A DNA stretch of 64,000 nucleotides from contig JBBDYG010000040.1 of NCBI GenBank assembly GCA_040901765.1, positions 186,001 to 250,000 on the forward strand, given 5' to 3'. This DNA comes from JBBDYG01 sp040901765 (GTDB lineage Bacteria; Planctomycetota; Planctomycetia; Pirellulales; Lacipirellulaceae). The position numbers and the translations under genes were made by a program. Below are positions 55,618 to 64,000 of the stretch, piece by piece (positions within the stretch are counted from its first letter, which is position 1; the number at the start of each line of letters is the position of its first letter). The notes beneath the pieces were generated by a model. The model ran no database searches. It worked only from the letters and a program-made list of their open reading frames with translations, and was not told the origin of the DNA.

Positions 55618-56392
55618 TCACTTAAGCTGATCGCACGCCCCGAGCGCCATGACCGCCATGCTGGTGCCGGCGTGAGAGATGTAGTGAAGGCTGTCGCTGT
55701 GCAGCGACCGCGTGAACCAGCGGCCGCTCTCGCGCTGGTTGGCTTTGAGCCAAGCGACGCCACGCGTCAGGCGCGGATCGTCCGCGGACAGTCCGGCTCG
55801 GCGACTCAGATAAACCACCAGGCCGGTCGCATAGCCGTCGCTCGTTTCAAGGTCTTGAAGCGAGCCGTCCTCGCGGCTCCAATCGCCCCAGCGCGGCGAT
55901 GCTCCAACCGCCGTTCTCATGTTGCAGCGCAAGCAGATCATCGAGCGTTTTCTGGCGATCCGCTGCCGTGATCCAGCCCGGTCGGTAGGTGTCGGCCCAC
56001 AGCCACATAGCCCGATGGTGCAGCATGGGCGGCGGGGTCTTGGCCACGTATCCGCGCAACTTCTCAACTCCCGGTTGCGCGGCAGGCGTGTCGGCGTAGC
56101 CGCCGGGCGCGACCGACACGGCGAGCGCCGCCATTGCCGCGCCAAACTCGTCGTCCGATTCCATCGGCGGCCAGTCGCACTTGAGCCAGTCGAATCCGCC
56201 ATCTTCTTGCTGAACCATCCAGATGCGATCCAAGGCTTGACGCGTAAGCGGATGAAGCTCGCCGGACGTTTGCGCGTCATTGGCAGCCAAGACCAGCGCC
56301 GTCATTACCACTTCCGCATCCGCCTTGACCGACGGCCAGGCCAGCGTTGACTCGCGTGCCGTCATCCGTTCAGACGGGGCGGGAAACGTCAT
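55618..56392 (-). pseudogene. Squalene-hopene-cyclase-like repeat protein, frameshifted and 5'-truncated
   Basis: Two frames together give a family-like sequence. From ATG 56392 (MTFPAPSERMTARESTLAWP) it runs through VQQEDGGFDWLKCDWPPMES and LLALQHENGGWSIAALG. It then shifts near 55905 into GDWSREDGSLQDLETSDGYA, ending MAVMALGACDQLK at 55618. QxxxGGW-type repeats mark the terpenoid cyclase/prenyltransferase-like fold used by planctomycete families of unknown role. The span (775 nt) is not a multiple of three. The N-terminal half of the family is missing at about 56393, where unrelated sequence begins. Confidence 0.8.
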
Positions 56393-57950
56393 CGCGTTAG
56401 TCGGCGGGCTGGCATCGCAAGATACCGGGCTGGATTACATCCCCGACGTGTGGCAGCACTGGGAACTCGAATACGCCGTCGGAGGATCAACTTTCAGCGT
56501 CCGGGTCAACGGCGTCTCGGCGGGCCCATTCGCCTCGCCGACCGCGGGCCAGGTCAACACCGGCGAGATATTCAACGGCGCCTGGGACCCCGCCGGTTCG
56601 GTTTTCGTCGATGCCGGCGACAGCGTGAACATCATCGGAAACACGACGGCGACCAGCATTGATCTCGGCTCGCTCATGTCTGTCGGCGGCAGCGTCAACA
56701 TCAATGGAAACACGGCGGCGACCAGCATCAACATGAACTCGCTCAACACCGTCGGCGGCGAATTGACTATCACCGACAACACGTCCGCGACCGTCATCGG
56801 CATGAACTCGCTCAACACCGTCGGGGGCGACGTCGACATCAGCGGAAACACTTCCGCGATGGCCATCGACATGGGCGCCCTCACGACTGTTTCGGGTGAC
56901 CTCGACATCAGTGGCAACACCGCCACAGAAGTCATCGACATGGGCGCCCTCACGTCCGCTTCGGGTGACGTCGACATCAGCGGCAACACCTCCGCAATAG
57001 CGATCGATATGAGCGCCCTCACGACTGTTTCGGGTGATCTCGACATTAACGGCAACACCTCTGCGACGGCGATCGACATGAGCGCCCTCACGATCGTTTC
57101 GGTCGACCTGGGCATCAACGGAAACACCTCCGCGGGTTTTATCAACATGGGCGCTCTCACGACCGCTTCGGGTGACGTCGACATAAGCGGCAACGGCCCG
57201 GGCACCGTTGTGAACATGGCCGCAAACGTCACCGTCGGTGGCGACTTGACGATCGAGACCACCGGCAGCGGTACGTTCGACGTCGCCGGCGCGGATGTCG
57301 AGGGCGACACCAGCCTGACCGCTGGCGGGTACACCCAGGTCGCCGCCGCGACGGCGGGCGGCGAGACGGCCGTTACCATGCTCAACAGCGAAGCCACGAT
57401 GGAGTTGGTGCTCCGGACCGGCACGTTCCCGCTGGACGACCCGGTCACGTTCAGCATCGAGAGGCTGCCAGGCAGCGTCGAGACCATCGGCGGCGACACA
57501 ATCACCCACCTGGAAACCTACAGCTTCGACTTTGCGATCCCGACGCTGAACTCGGCCGCGGAGCTGAACTTCGAGATCAATTTGTTGAAGATGGACGAGC
57601 CGGATCGCCTGTCGCTGCTCGGCCTGCTGCACGACGGTGCGCTATTGACACTTGGCGTGCTCGGCGATGCGCCGGGGTCCGAATTGCAGCTATTCGACGT
57701 CTGCGCCTCCGGCACAGGCCCGGTCGCGGACGCGTGTGTCGTCGTCGAGTGGCTGGACGAGAACCGGCTGCTGCTCGACCCACTCGGCGGCACCGACCCC
57801 TCGATCCTGCGGCTGGAGGGCCTGGTCGGCCACTTCTCAACCTACAGCTTCGTCGCGGTCGCCCGGATCCCCGAGCCAGCCACGATCAGCCTGCTCTTGT
57901 TTGGCGCGGTTTTCTGCAGGCTAAGCCTGACGAGAAGCGGTGGAAACGTT
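56393..57950 (+). CDS. 5'-truncated beta-solenoid PEP-CTERM protein with 23-residue tandem repeats
   Basis: The frame opens at 56280 inside the antisense of the cyclase remnant; genuine sequence begins near 56400 (DYIPDVWQHWELEYAVGGST). About nine to ten copies of a 23-residue unit follow, e.g. VDISGNTSAIAIDMSALTTV SGD, from 56620 to about 57300. This spacing fits a right-handed or L-domain-like beta-solenoid. A PEP-CTERM segment (IPEPATISLLLFGAVFCRLS) ends near 57930, but the frame runs on through a GCCTGACCTACGG palindrome into the antitoxin at 57999, so the stop has been lost. No signal peptide remains. Confidence 0.7.
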
Positions 57951-57975
57951 GGCAGCGGTGCGCGTCGGGCGAAGC
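57917..57975. repeat. GCCTGACCTACGG palindrome at the fusion point
   Basis: GCAGGCTAAGCCTGACG at the left and GAAGCCTGACCTACGGG at the right belong to the same family as 8006-8083 and 22154-22174. The element lies exactly where the PEP-CTERM frame is joined to the antitoxin frame. Confidence 0.6.
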
Positions 57976-57998
57976 CTGACCTACGGGCCGTGGACCGA

Positions 57999-58226
57999 AT
58001 GACAGTATTATCGCGAGTGGGAGCCGATGGCGTGCTCAACGTCTCGGTGCCGTTGGGGCTTAACGACGCCAATCGGTCGGTGCAAGTAATCATCGAGCCG
58101 GCCGCCAAGGAAACGAATGGAGTGACAGACTACGAAACTTGGCTCGACGGCCTCGCCGGGCGGTGGCAAGGTGATTTCATGCGTGGAGATGAGGGAAGCT
58201 TTGAAACGCGCGGAGCCAAGGGGTAA
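57999..58226 (+). CDS. Antitoxin-like small protein, fused in frame to the upstream gene
   Basis: From ATG 57999: MTVLSRVGADGVLNVSVPLG, then ANRSVQVIIEPAAKE and YETWLDGLAGRWQGDFMRGD. This is a common planctomycete antitoxin pattern, 75 residues, usually placed just before a PIN-domain toxin. No gap or stop separates it from the upstream PEP-CTERM frame, though its own ATG may be used. Only the tail of a toxin follows, so it is probably an orphan. Confidence 0.65.
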   Translation: MTVLSRVGADGVLNVSVPLGLNDANRSVQVIIEPAAKETNGVTDYETWLDGLAGRWQGDFMRGDEGSFETRGAKG

Positions 58227-58300
58227 CGCTGGTGACGCACAATACCGCTGAATTCAGCCGCGTGCCAGGTTTATCGATTGACGATTGGCAAACTTCCTGA
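58220..58300 (+). pseudogene. C-terminal remnant of a VapC (PIN) toxin
   Basis: Overlapping the antitoxin stop, another frame reads GVTLVTHNTAEFSRVPGLSI followed by DDWQTS and a TGA at 58298-58300. This is the typical C-terminal end of VapC toxins (LVTHNTREFxRVPGL). The rest of the PIN domain, about 100 residues with its acidic site, is missing, so a deletion has joined the antitoxin tail to the toxin tail. Confidence 0.75.
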
Positions 58301-58381
58301 GCGTCTGAGTAGAGCATTCGATCGCGCCGCTGACTTCGGCGAGTTCAGTCGAGGCGCGGCTGGCCGTACGGTCCGGATCCC

Positions 58382-59122
58382 TCAATTCCGCTGTCCATCC
58401 ACCGGCACCAGTCGCCACTGGCCGTAGGGATTAAACATTGGAGCATCGGCGGGCACGCGGTCGTGTGGCTCGGCACAGGCGCGGAACGTGGGAAGCACTG
58501 GGTCGCCGATTATTTCTCCGTGTTCAACTCTCTTGCCGCTGAATGCAGTGTATCCGAGGAAACTGTGGAGCGTGCGGAAATCGTAATCCTTATGGCCAGT
58601 CAGTGGTATGATCGCGTCGCGGAATCCCAAAATTTGCATGCCGACCGAGTAGAGTTCGTCGTCGGAATGTACGGCGCTGACAAAGGCCCAATAAACGCCG
58701 CCGGTCTCGGCGCTGTCGAGCAGCGTGAGCCAGTCGGTGGCGCCGTGGGCGATACCACTGTTATCGACGAACACGCCGGCCCCACCCGCCGCCAACACGG
58801 CCGCGGCGGCCGACATCAACTGCCGGGCCGCTTCGATGCTCCCACCTCGGCCCGTCAGGCAGACGTTCACTTTGTAGTCTTCGATCTGTTCACGCTCGGA
58901 CTCCGTAGGCAGCTTCGGACATGAACCGGCGAAAATTCTCGGAAACTCCTCGTCCGCTGGCAAGACATTAAGCTCAAACTCCGACCCGTCGGTTAGAACC
59001 AGCGCCTCCGGCGTGCAGCGGCAGCCGCGCGGCAATTGCTGCACAAACTCCCGCGGCTCGGCCCACCCGCCCGGAATCCGCAGGGAGACTTCGATCTGCC
59101 GGTGAGTGTCGCTGGTTCGCAT
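58382..59122 (-). CDS. DUF4261 domain-containing protein
   Basis: 246 residues from ATG 59122. The pattern resembles DUF4261 and related cytosolic proteins (GAGVFVDNSGIAHGATDWLTLL, YWAFVSAVHSDDELYSVGMQILGFRDAI). No signal peptide or membrane segment. Role unknown; relatives sometimes accompany immunity or secretion genes, but nothing nearby supports that here. Confidence 0.65.
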   Translation of the reverse strand: MRTSDTHRQIEVSLRIPGGWAEPREFVQQLPRGCRCTPEALVLTDGSEFELNVLPADEEFPRIFAGSCPKLPTESEREQIEDYKVNVCLTGRGGSIEAARQLMSAAAAVLAAGGAGVFVDNSGIAHGATDWLTLLDSAETGGVYWAFVSAVHSDDELYSVGMQILGFRDAIIPLTGHKDYDFRTLHSFLGYTAFSGKRVEHGEIIGDPVLPTFRACAEPHDRVPADAPMFNPYGQWRLVPVDGQRN

Positions 59123-59146
59123 AAGCTTAACACTACAGCGCTAAGT

Positions 59147-59334
59147 TTCACCACGGAGTCACGGAGCACACGGAGAATGATCCGTATTTCTGTGCCGTTC
59201 TGGGATGACCGTCTGAAGATTTAACGGAATAGGAATCATCGTTGTTGTAGTGCCCCACGATCGATGGCAACTTGCTGATAAACGTCCCGTGATTTGCGAA
59301 TCTCCGTGTCCTCCGTGACTCTGTGGTGAAAAAC
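59147..59334. repeat. Inverted CCACGGAG-type repeat pair, empty
   Basis: CCACGGAGTCACGGAGCACA (about 59151) faces CTCCGTGTCCTCCGTGACTC (about 59303) across roughly 130 bp. The arms match those around the GxxExxY remnant at 51158-51420, but no gene lies between them here. It fills most of the space between the DUF4261 and ceramidase-like genes. Confidence 0.7.
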
Positions 59335-59358
59335 AACCTAGCGCAGTAGTATTAATTC

Positions 59359-60693
59359 CTATTGATTCGCCGCCTTTTTCTTCGGAAACTTTCCAAGCAT
59401 CGTATACAGATTCATCAGCGCGCGGTTCATCATGCGCTCTCCCGCGCCGATCTCGACCGGGGCCACTCCAGGGTCGGCCCCGTAGCCGCCTTCGCTGACG
59501 GCTTCGATCGTGGGAAAGTACAGGTTGTGGCCGTTGCAGTAGCCCAAGAAGAAGGTGTGATCGACGTAGGATCGTTGCTTGAGCAGGTTCGCGTGGTTGC
59601 AGAAGAACTCGCCCGAGCCGCCGACAAGTGCGATGTGCTTATTCAGCAACACCGTGTTTAGCTCCGTGTTGATGCCATTTCGCGATTCTTCCGCGTAGTT
59701 CTGCACGAGTTCCGGAAAAAATGCCTTGGAATAGGCGGCCATCACCAGCGGGTTGTTGAACTCAACTCGCGACTCGAACTTCATGGGATCGACCTTGGCC
59801 TGGATGCTCGGTTCGTCGGGAACGGCCGTCACGCACGACTCGGCCAGTTCAATCACTTGGTCGGCGAGCACCTCGCCAAATGCCTGCGGTCCGCTGACTC
59901 CCTCCGGAGCATTGACGCTCATGTCGCCCGATGCACCTTGCAGGAAGACGCAAAACGTGGAAAGCGACTCTTCGACTTTCTTCTTCATAAACCCGGGATA
60001 GTCGGCCGAGAATTTGAGCACCAAGGGAGAAGTCATCACCGGGTGCGCGGCAAAGTTCACGAGCACCGCGATTGGCTTGCCCTCGAGGTCATCGAAGCGA
60101 ATTACGCCGAGCATCGGATCGACGGCCTTTGGCTCGCGCTTGCTTTGGCGATTGCGATTGTAGGAAACCTCCTTGGAAACCGCGCCCACCCGCGCCGGCT
60201 GCACGGCGGCATCGGCTTCACAAATCACTTCGACGAGCATGTCGGGGAGCGATTGAGAATAGGCCACCGCGTCGTCGAAAGTTCCCTTGCCAAGGCCCTC
60301 GCGATCGATCAATTCAATCACGGGAGTATGATGCGAGTGACTGCCGGTGATCAGACAGTGTTCGATGCCCGCCTTCTCGCGCAGCTCGGCCCGAATCTCC
60401 TCCATCATCGCAGCCGTCGGCCCACGTCCCAAATCGGTCCCTACGATGGCCAGCTTGTCCTGGCCGGCGTGGATGACCACGGCCTTGGCGTAGAGCGGAT
60501 CGAGCGTCCCTTGCGACAACATCGCGTGCCGGTCGCCATAGCCCCACATTGGCGTCGGCTTCTGAGGCGTAATGTCGCGACTCGCGACGCCGACCGCGAA
60601 AGTGGTTGCATCGACCGGATCGGCGGCTTTGGTCCATGATGCGCAGATCAACAATTGCCCAAGGAGAATCGAAAATGACAAGCAAATTCGCAC
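59359..60693 (-). CDS. Neutral/alkaline ceramidase N-terminal-like exported protein
   Basis: 444 residues: signal peptide (LSFSILLGQLLICASWTKA), then the neutral/alkaline non-lysosomal ceramidase N-terminal fold: FAVGVASRDITPQKPTPMWG, LYAKAVVIHAGQDKLAIVGTD, LITGSHSHHTPV (metal-binding HSHHTP), LVNFAAHPVMTSP, and FLQGASGDMSVN (substrate Ser region). Only the catalytic N-terminal domain is present, as is common in planctomycete versions. Amide hydrolysis is likely; the true substrate is unknown. Divergent from the sulfatase gene. Confidence 0.85.
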   Translation of the reverse strand: MRICLSFSILLGQLLICASWTKAADPVDATTFAVGVASRDITPQKPTPMWGYGDRHAMLSQGTLDPLYAKAVVIHAGQDKLAIVGTDLGRGPTAAMMEEIRAELREKAGIEHCLITGSHSHHTPVIELIDREGLGKGTFDDAVAYSQSLPDMLVEVICEADAAVQPARVGAVSKEVSYNRNRQSKREPKAVDPMLGVIRFDDLEGKPIAVLVNFAAHPVMTSPLVLKFSADYPGFMKKKVEESLSTFCVFLQGASGDMSVNAPEGVSGPQAFGEVLADQVIELAESCVTAVPDEPSIQAKVDPMKFESRVEFNNPLVMAAYSKAFFPELVQNYAEESRNGINTELNTVLLNKHIALVGGSGEFFCNHANLLKQRSYVDHTFFLGYCNGHNLYFPTIEAVSEGGYGADPGVAPVEIGAGERMMNRALMNLYTMLGKFPKKKAANQ

Positions 60694-60842
60694 AGTAAAT
60701 ACTCCAATATGTCAGTCACGGAACTTCACGACCACGGTTCGCCTAGGTTAAACTAATCACTATCGTAGCCGGTGGGGACGCTGCAATCTAGCACGATGGG
60801 AACCCCACGCGGCAGTTTGCGCTGGGCTGTCCAATTTCTGAT

Positions 60843-62267
60843 ATGTGGAATCATTGCCATAAAACCGCTGTCATTGCGCTGATCTTTTTCGGGTCTCGAA
60901 CCCTCGTCTGCCGCGGAGGTGAGAAATCACCTGAGCTACGAGGGGCACGGCCCAATGTAGTGCTGATCATTACCGATGACCAAGGCTACGGCGAGCTGGC
61001 TTGCCACGGCAATCCTGTCATCAAGACGCCGCACCTCGATCGGCTCCATTCGGAAAGCGTTCGATTCACGGCCTTTCACGTCAGCCCGACTTGCGCGCCG
61101 ACTCGGGCCGCGCTGATGACCGGACGGCACGAATTCAGGTCAGGCGTCACCCACACCATCCTGCAGCGCGAACGGTTGTCCTTGGACGCCGTCACTCTGG
61201 CCGAGGTGTTATCGAAGGCCGGTTACCAAACCGGTATCTTCGGCAAGTGGCACCTGGGCGATGAGACTCCCTACCGACCCGCGCAGCGCGGCTTCCGCGA
61301 GTCGTTCATTCACGGTGCGGGCGGCATCGGTCAGTCTTATTCCGGAAGTTGCGGCGATTTCCCGGGTAACAAGTACTTCGATCCGCTGGTCTTGCACAAC
61401 GAACGCGTCGAAACGACGAAAGGTTACTGCACCGATGTCTTTTTCGCTGAGGCGATCGAGTGGATCGGCGCCAACCGCTCGCGGCCATTCTTCGCACAGA
61501 TCGCCACCAATGCGCCTCACGCTCCGCTGGTTTGCCCCGCCGAATACCAAGAACCGTATCAACGCGCCGGCCTCGACGAGAAAACGGCTGCCTACTACGG
61601 CATGATCACGAACATTGACGACAATATCGGCCGGTTGCTCGAAGCGCTCCAGCAACAGCAGCTCGAACAGAATACGCTTATCATCTTCATGACCGACAAC
61701 GGTCACGCCCTCGGTGGCGGTTACAACGCGGGCATGCGCGGCCAGAAAGGCACCCCTTACGAGGGCGGTACCCGCGTGCCGGCGTTCTTCCGCTGGCCGG
61801 AGCGACTCGACACCGGAGTTGATGTGCCTGCACTGGCTGCGCATATCGATCTTTTTCCGACACTCATTGAACTCTGTGGCGCGACCCTCCCCGACGGGCT
61901 TGTGCTGGACGGTCACAGTCTTTTGCCGTTGCTGGAAAACCCGCATGCACCGTGGCCCGATCGATTTTTATTCACTCACGTCGGCCGCTGGGAACCGGGC
62001 AAGGCAGCCGAGGCGAAGTACGTCAATTGCGCGGTCCGCACGCAGCGATTCCGGCTGGTCAACAATAAGGAGTTGTACGACATTGCGTACGACCCGGGTG
62101 AGCAGGAGAACCTCATCGACGCTCATCCCTTGGAAGTTGCGCGCATGCGCGCGGCGTACGACCAGTGGTGGGGCGAGGTGCAATCGTGCCTGACGAACGA
62201 AAATGCGACGCTCGCGGCAGAAAATGCATTTGCGGAGATTTATCGCCAGCAAGTATCGAACGAGTGA
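60843..62267 (+). CDS. Formylglycine-dependent sulfatase, exported
   Basis: 474 residues. N-terminal hydrophobic signal (KTAVIALIFFGSRTLVC). Type I sulfatase: metal-binding NVVLIITDDQGYGELACHGN (about 38-57), formylglycine site C84 in CAPTRAALMTGRH, KWHLGD, and MTDNGHALGGGYNAGMRGQKG. C84 is converted to formylglycine by a separate FGE enzyme not seen in this window. Planctomycetes have many such enzymes for sulfated polysaccharides; which ester this one cuts is unknown. Adjacent, divergent ceramidase-like gene may share use. Confidence 0.92.
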   Translation: MWNHCHKTAVIALIFFGSRTLVCRGGEKSPELRGARPNVVLIITDDQGYGELACHGNPVIKTPHLDRLHSESVRFTAFHVSPTCAPTRAALMTGRHEFRSGVTHTILQRERLSLDAVTLAEVLSKAGYQTGIFGKWHLGDETPYRPAQRGFRESFIHGAGGIGQSYSGSCGDFPGNKYFDPLVLHNERVETTKGYCTDVFFAEAIEWIGANRSRPFFAQIATNAPHAPLVCPAEYQEPYQRAGLDEKTAAYYGMITNIDDNIGRLLEALQQQQLEQNTLIIFMTDNGHALGGGYNAGMRGQKGTPYEGGTRVPAFFRWPERLDTGVDVPALAAHIDLFPTLIELCGATLPDGLVLDGHSLLPLLENPHAPWPDRFLFTHVGRWEPGKAAEAKYVNCAVRTQRFRLVNNKELYDIAYDPGEQENLIDAHPLEVARMRAAYDQWWGEVQSCLTNENATLAAENAFAEIYRQQVSNE

Positions 62268-62296
62268 GCTGCAACCTGTCGCCGATTAGCAGCCAG

Positions 62297-63118
62297 TCAG
62301 ATAAAGAAGTCGGGAATCAGTTCTTCGCCCGGCGTGACTGCGTACTTGTCGAGATCGGTAATTCCGGCTTGGCTCAGCACTTCTTCGTCGATGAAAAAAT
62401 TTCCCGTGCAATCGCGGCTGGATCGCGTCAGTATTATATTAGCCGCGTCGGCCATGATAGCCGGTTGTCGCGATCGCTTGACTACGTCCTGCCCGCCCAG
62501 CAAGTTCTGAACGGCCGCGGTGGCGATCACCGTTTTGGGCCACAGAGCGTTCACCGCAACGCCCTGCACTTTGAACTCGCTTGCCATCCCCAGCACGCAC
62601 AGGCTCATTCCGAACTTGGCCATGGTGTACGCCAAATGGGGGGCGAACCACCGCGCTTCCAAATTGAGCGGTGGCGAGATATTTAGAATGTGCGGGTTGG
62701 ACGCCTTGAGCAAATGCGGCAGGCAGGCTTTAGAGCATAAGAACGTGCCCCGCGTGTTAATATGATGCATCAGGTCGTAGCGCTTCATCGGCGTGTCAAG
62801 CGTGCCGCTAAGGTGGATCGCGCTGGCGTTGTTGACCAGCACGTCGATGCCGCCAAAGGTTGCAACGGCTTTCTCGACCGCCGCTTGTACCTGTTCCTCG
62901 TGCCGAATGTCGCACTTGCAGGCCAGCCCGGTCCCCCCAGCGTTGTTGATCTCCTCAACAGCGGTATGAATGGTGCCCGGCAACCGCTGATCGGGTTGAT
63001 CGGTCTTCGCCACCACGACGATGTTTGCCCCGTCCCGCGCGGCCCGTAGCGCAATTGCCAACCCGATGCCGCGACTGGCGCCAGTGATGAACAGAGTTTT
63101 TCCTTGGAGCGTGGACAT
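62297..63118 (-). CDS. HSDL2-like short-chain dehydrogenase/reductase
   Basis: 273 residues from ATG 63118 (MSTLQGKTLFITGASRGIGLAI). Seen: cofactor loop TGASRGIG (residues 13-20), DIRHEEQV, VLVNNASAIH (NNA motif), catalytic-like block LNISPPLNLEARWFAPHLAYTMAKFGMSL with S, Y and K in the usual spacing, and C-terminal GNFFIDEEVL. The NISPPL and WF..HLAYT..K pattern is typical of the HSDL2 group, usually without the SCP2 domain in bacteria, as here. The frame is open for 67 residues further upstream only because it crosses a palindromic repeat. Substrate is probably a lipid-type alcohol; inferred. Confidence 0.88.
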   Translation of the reverse strand: MSTLQGKTLFITGASRGIGLAIALRAARDGANIVVVAKTDQPDQRLPGTIHTAVEEINNAGGTGLACKCDIRHEEQVQAAVEKAVATFGGIDVLVNNASAIHLSGTLDTPMKRYDLMHHINTRGTFLCSKACLPHLLKASNPHILNISPPLNLEARWFAPHLAYTMAKFGMSLCVLGMASEFKVQGVAVNALWPKTVIATAAVQNLLGGQDVVKRSRQPAIMADAANIILTRSSRDCTGNFFIDEEVLSQAGITDLDKYAVTPGEELIPDFFI

Positions 63119-63400
63119 TATACGTTTGTGCGAAGGAAGACGTGAAACCACGTCTGTAGAATCGTGTTTGCAAACAAGAAATGCGAACAGGAGGAAACAG
63201 AGAAAGCAGAGAGAAGCATGGCTATATATTCTCTCTGTTTCCTCTGTTTCCTCCTGTAGAATCTTTTGGCTGCGGCCAAGGCCGCGCTCGATTCTATGCG
63301 ACCAGCCACTCACGATCATAGCCGCGCCAGGGTGCTTTCCTAGGCTGGAAATGATAGACTTGTTACTTCAAAGAGAAGCTTGCGGGCAGGGAATTCTATT
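63119..63400. repeat. Divergent intergenic region with GGAGGAAACAGAG palindrome
   Basis: AGGAGGAAACAGAGAAAGCA (63189 on) is inverted as TCTCTGTTTCCTCTGTTTCC (to about 63255) across a short AT-rich centre (TATATATTC). CTGTAGAATC occurs on both flanks as a direct repeat (63163 and 63255). The element separates the SDR and acyl-CoA dehydrogenase genes. Confidence 0.75.
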
Positions 63401-64000
63401 ATGCTATTTGACTACCCGCCAAAGGTTCAGCAACTTCGGCGACGCTTGCTGGAGTTCATGGACGAGCACATCTATCCGCATGAGTCCGCGTACCAAGACC
63501 AGTTGCGTAATTCGCCCAGTCGCTGGCAGCCGCCGCCCATCATTGAGGAATTGAAGCAGAAGGCTCGCGAGCAGGGGTTATGGAACTTGTTCCTGCCCGA
63601 GAGTGAGTATGGTGCGGGCCTGACGAATCTCGAATACGCCCCGCTGTGCGAGATCATGGGGCGATCCCCGATCGCGCCCGAAGTATTTAATTGCTCGGCG
63701 CCCGACTCCGGCAACATGGAGGTTCTCGTCCGCTACGGAACGGCCGAACAGAAGGCCCAATGGCTGACGCCGCTCCTCGAAGGAAAAATTCGTTCCTGCT
63801 TCGCCATGACCGAGCCGGAAGTTGCTTCCTCCGATGCGACGAACATTCAAACCCGGATCGAACGCCAGGGTGATTCGTACCTCATTAACGGCCACAAGTG
63901 GTGGACTTCCGGCGCGGCCGATCCCCGTTGCAAGATCGCCATTCTGATGGGGAAGACCGATTCCAAAGCAGCGCTTCATCAACAGCAGTCGATGATCTTG
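63401..64000 (+). CDS. Acyl-CoA dehydrogenase family protein, N-terminal part (cut by window edge)
   Basis: Starts at ATG 63401 and runs open to the end of the window (200 residues seen of about 400). Reads MLFDYPPKVQQLRRRLLEFM, EELKQKAREQGLWNLFLPES and FAMTEPEVASSDATNI with YLINGHKWWTSGAADPRCKI, the FAD/acyl-CoA binding middle domain. TEPEVASSDATNI and the WWTSGA block fit the ACAD10/11-like group. It oxidises acyl-CoA to enoyl-CoA using FAD. The divergent HSDL2-like SDR suggests a shared lipid role. Confidence 0.9.
   Translation, partial: MLFDYPPKVQQLRRRLLEFMDEHIYPHESAYQDQLRNSPSRWQPPPIIEELKQKAREQGLWNLFLPESEYGAGLTNLEYAPLCEIMGRSPIAPEVFNCSAPDSGNMEVLVRYGTAEQKAQWLTPLLEGKIRSCFAMTEPEVASSDATNIQTRIERQGDSYLINGHKWWTSGAADPRCKIAILMGKTDSKAALHQQQSMIL

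Noticed and set aside
56620..57250. 69-bp repeats as a second CRISPR or satellite
   Set aside because: Units vary as coding sequence (23-residue solenoid repeat) without unique spacers.
56435..57632. Two long minus-strand frames over the solenoid gene
   Set aside because: Shadows caused by the 69-bp tandem repeat of the + strand gene, which stays open in several frames.
62297..63319. 67-residue N-terminal extension of the HSDL2-like SDR
   Set aside because: It translates the GGAGGAAACAGAG palindrome; the SDR fold starts at ATG 63118.

Overview
The window looks like chromosomal DNA of a planctomycete, probably of the Pirellulales. The evidence is the repeated PSCyt/DUF1549/DUF1553 plus DUF1501 gene pairs, many PEP-CTERM proteins, dockerin-like C-termini, an LEPRLLLAG N-terminal motif, a formylglycine sulfatase, and archaeal-type tetrahydromethanopterin (H4MPT) genes beside pabA/pabB. 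GC is high, and intergenic spaces are full of palindromic repeats.

Layout. 1-5.5 kb: three exported PEP-CTERM proteins (one a vanadium haloperoxidase), then a minus-strand initiator tRNA. 5.7-9.0 kb: small conserved genes, pdxJ and dapA. 9.0-15.1 kb: a minus-strand run of mptG-like, DUF447, pabA, pabB, DUF6513 and an SDR gene, read as a pterin/H4MPT cofactor unit in which PabAB make the 4-aminobenzoate used by the RFAP synthase. 15.2-22.1 kb: a beta-propeller membrane protein and a large DUF4011-helicase-Vsr-like protein (probable phage defence). 22.2-27.4 kb: an ABC export module. 27.5-37.1 kb: exported proteins, a VapC toxin with a frameshifted antitoxin, a Hint-domain protein and a hybrid histidine kinase.

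37.4-39.75 kb is the most notable region: a compact type V-F (Cas12f-like) CRISPR locus. It has a single RuvC nuclease gene, a candidate tracrRNA directly downstream, and a strictly 66-bp-period array of seven repeats and six spacers, all on the + strand. The candidate tracrRNA has a hairpin whose loop is complementary to the 3' end of the repeat, as in characterised Cas12f guide RNAs. A 200-bp element with 15-bp inverted ends and a 9-bp target duplication sits in the last codons of the nuclease gene. It changes an inferred 483-residue ancestor into the present 550-residue product. No cas1, cas2 or cas4 is present.

40.9-55.6 kb: two Planctomycete cytochrome/DUF1501 operons (one with a long Ala-rich coiled-coil insertion), a hydrolase, a WD40 protein and a sugar dehydrogenase-like protein. 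55.6-58.3 kb is rearranged: a frameshifted, truncated cyclase-like gene lies head to head with a truncated beta-solenoid PEP-CTERM gene, which is fused in frame to an antitoxin followed by the tail of a deleted VapC toxin. 58.4-64 kb: a DUF4261 protein, a ceramidase-like protein, a sulfatase, an HSDL2-like SDR and the start of an acyl-CoA dehydrogenase cut by the window edge.
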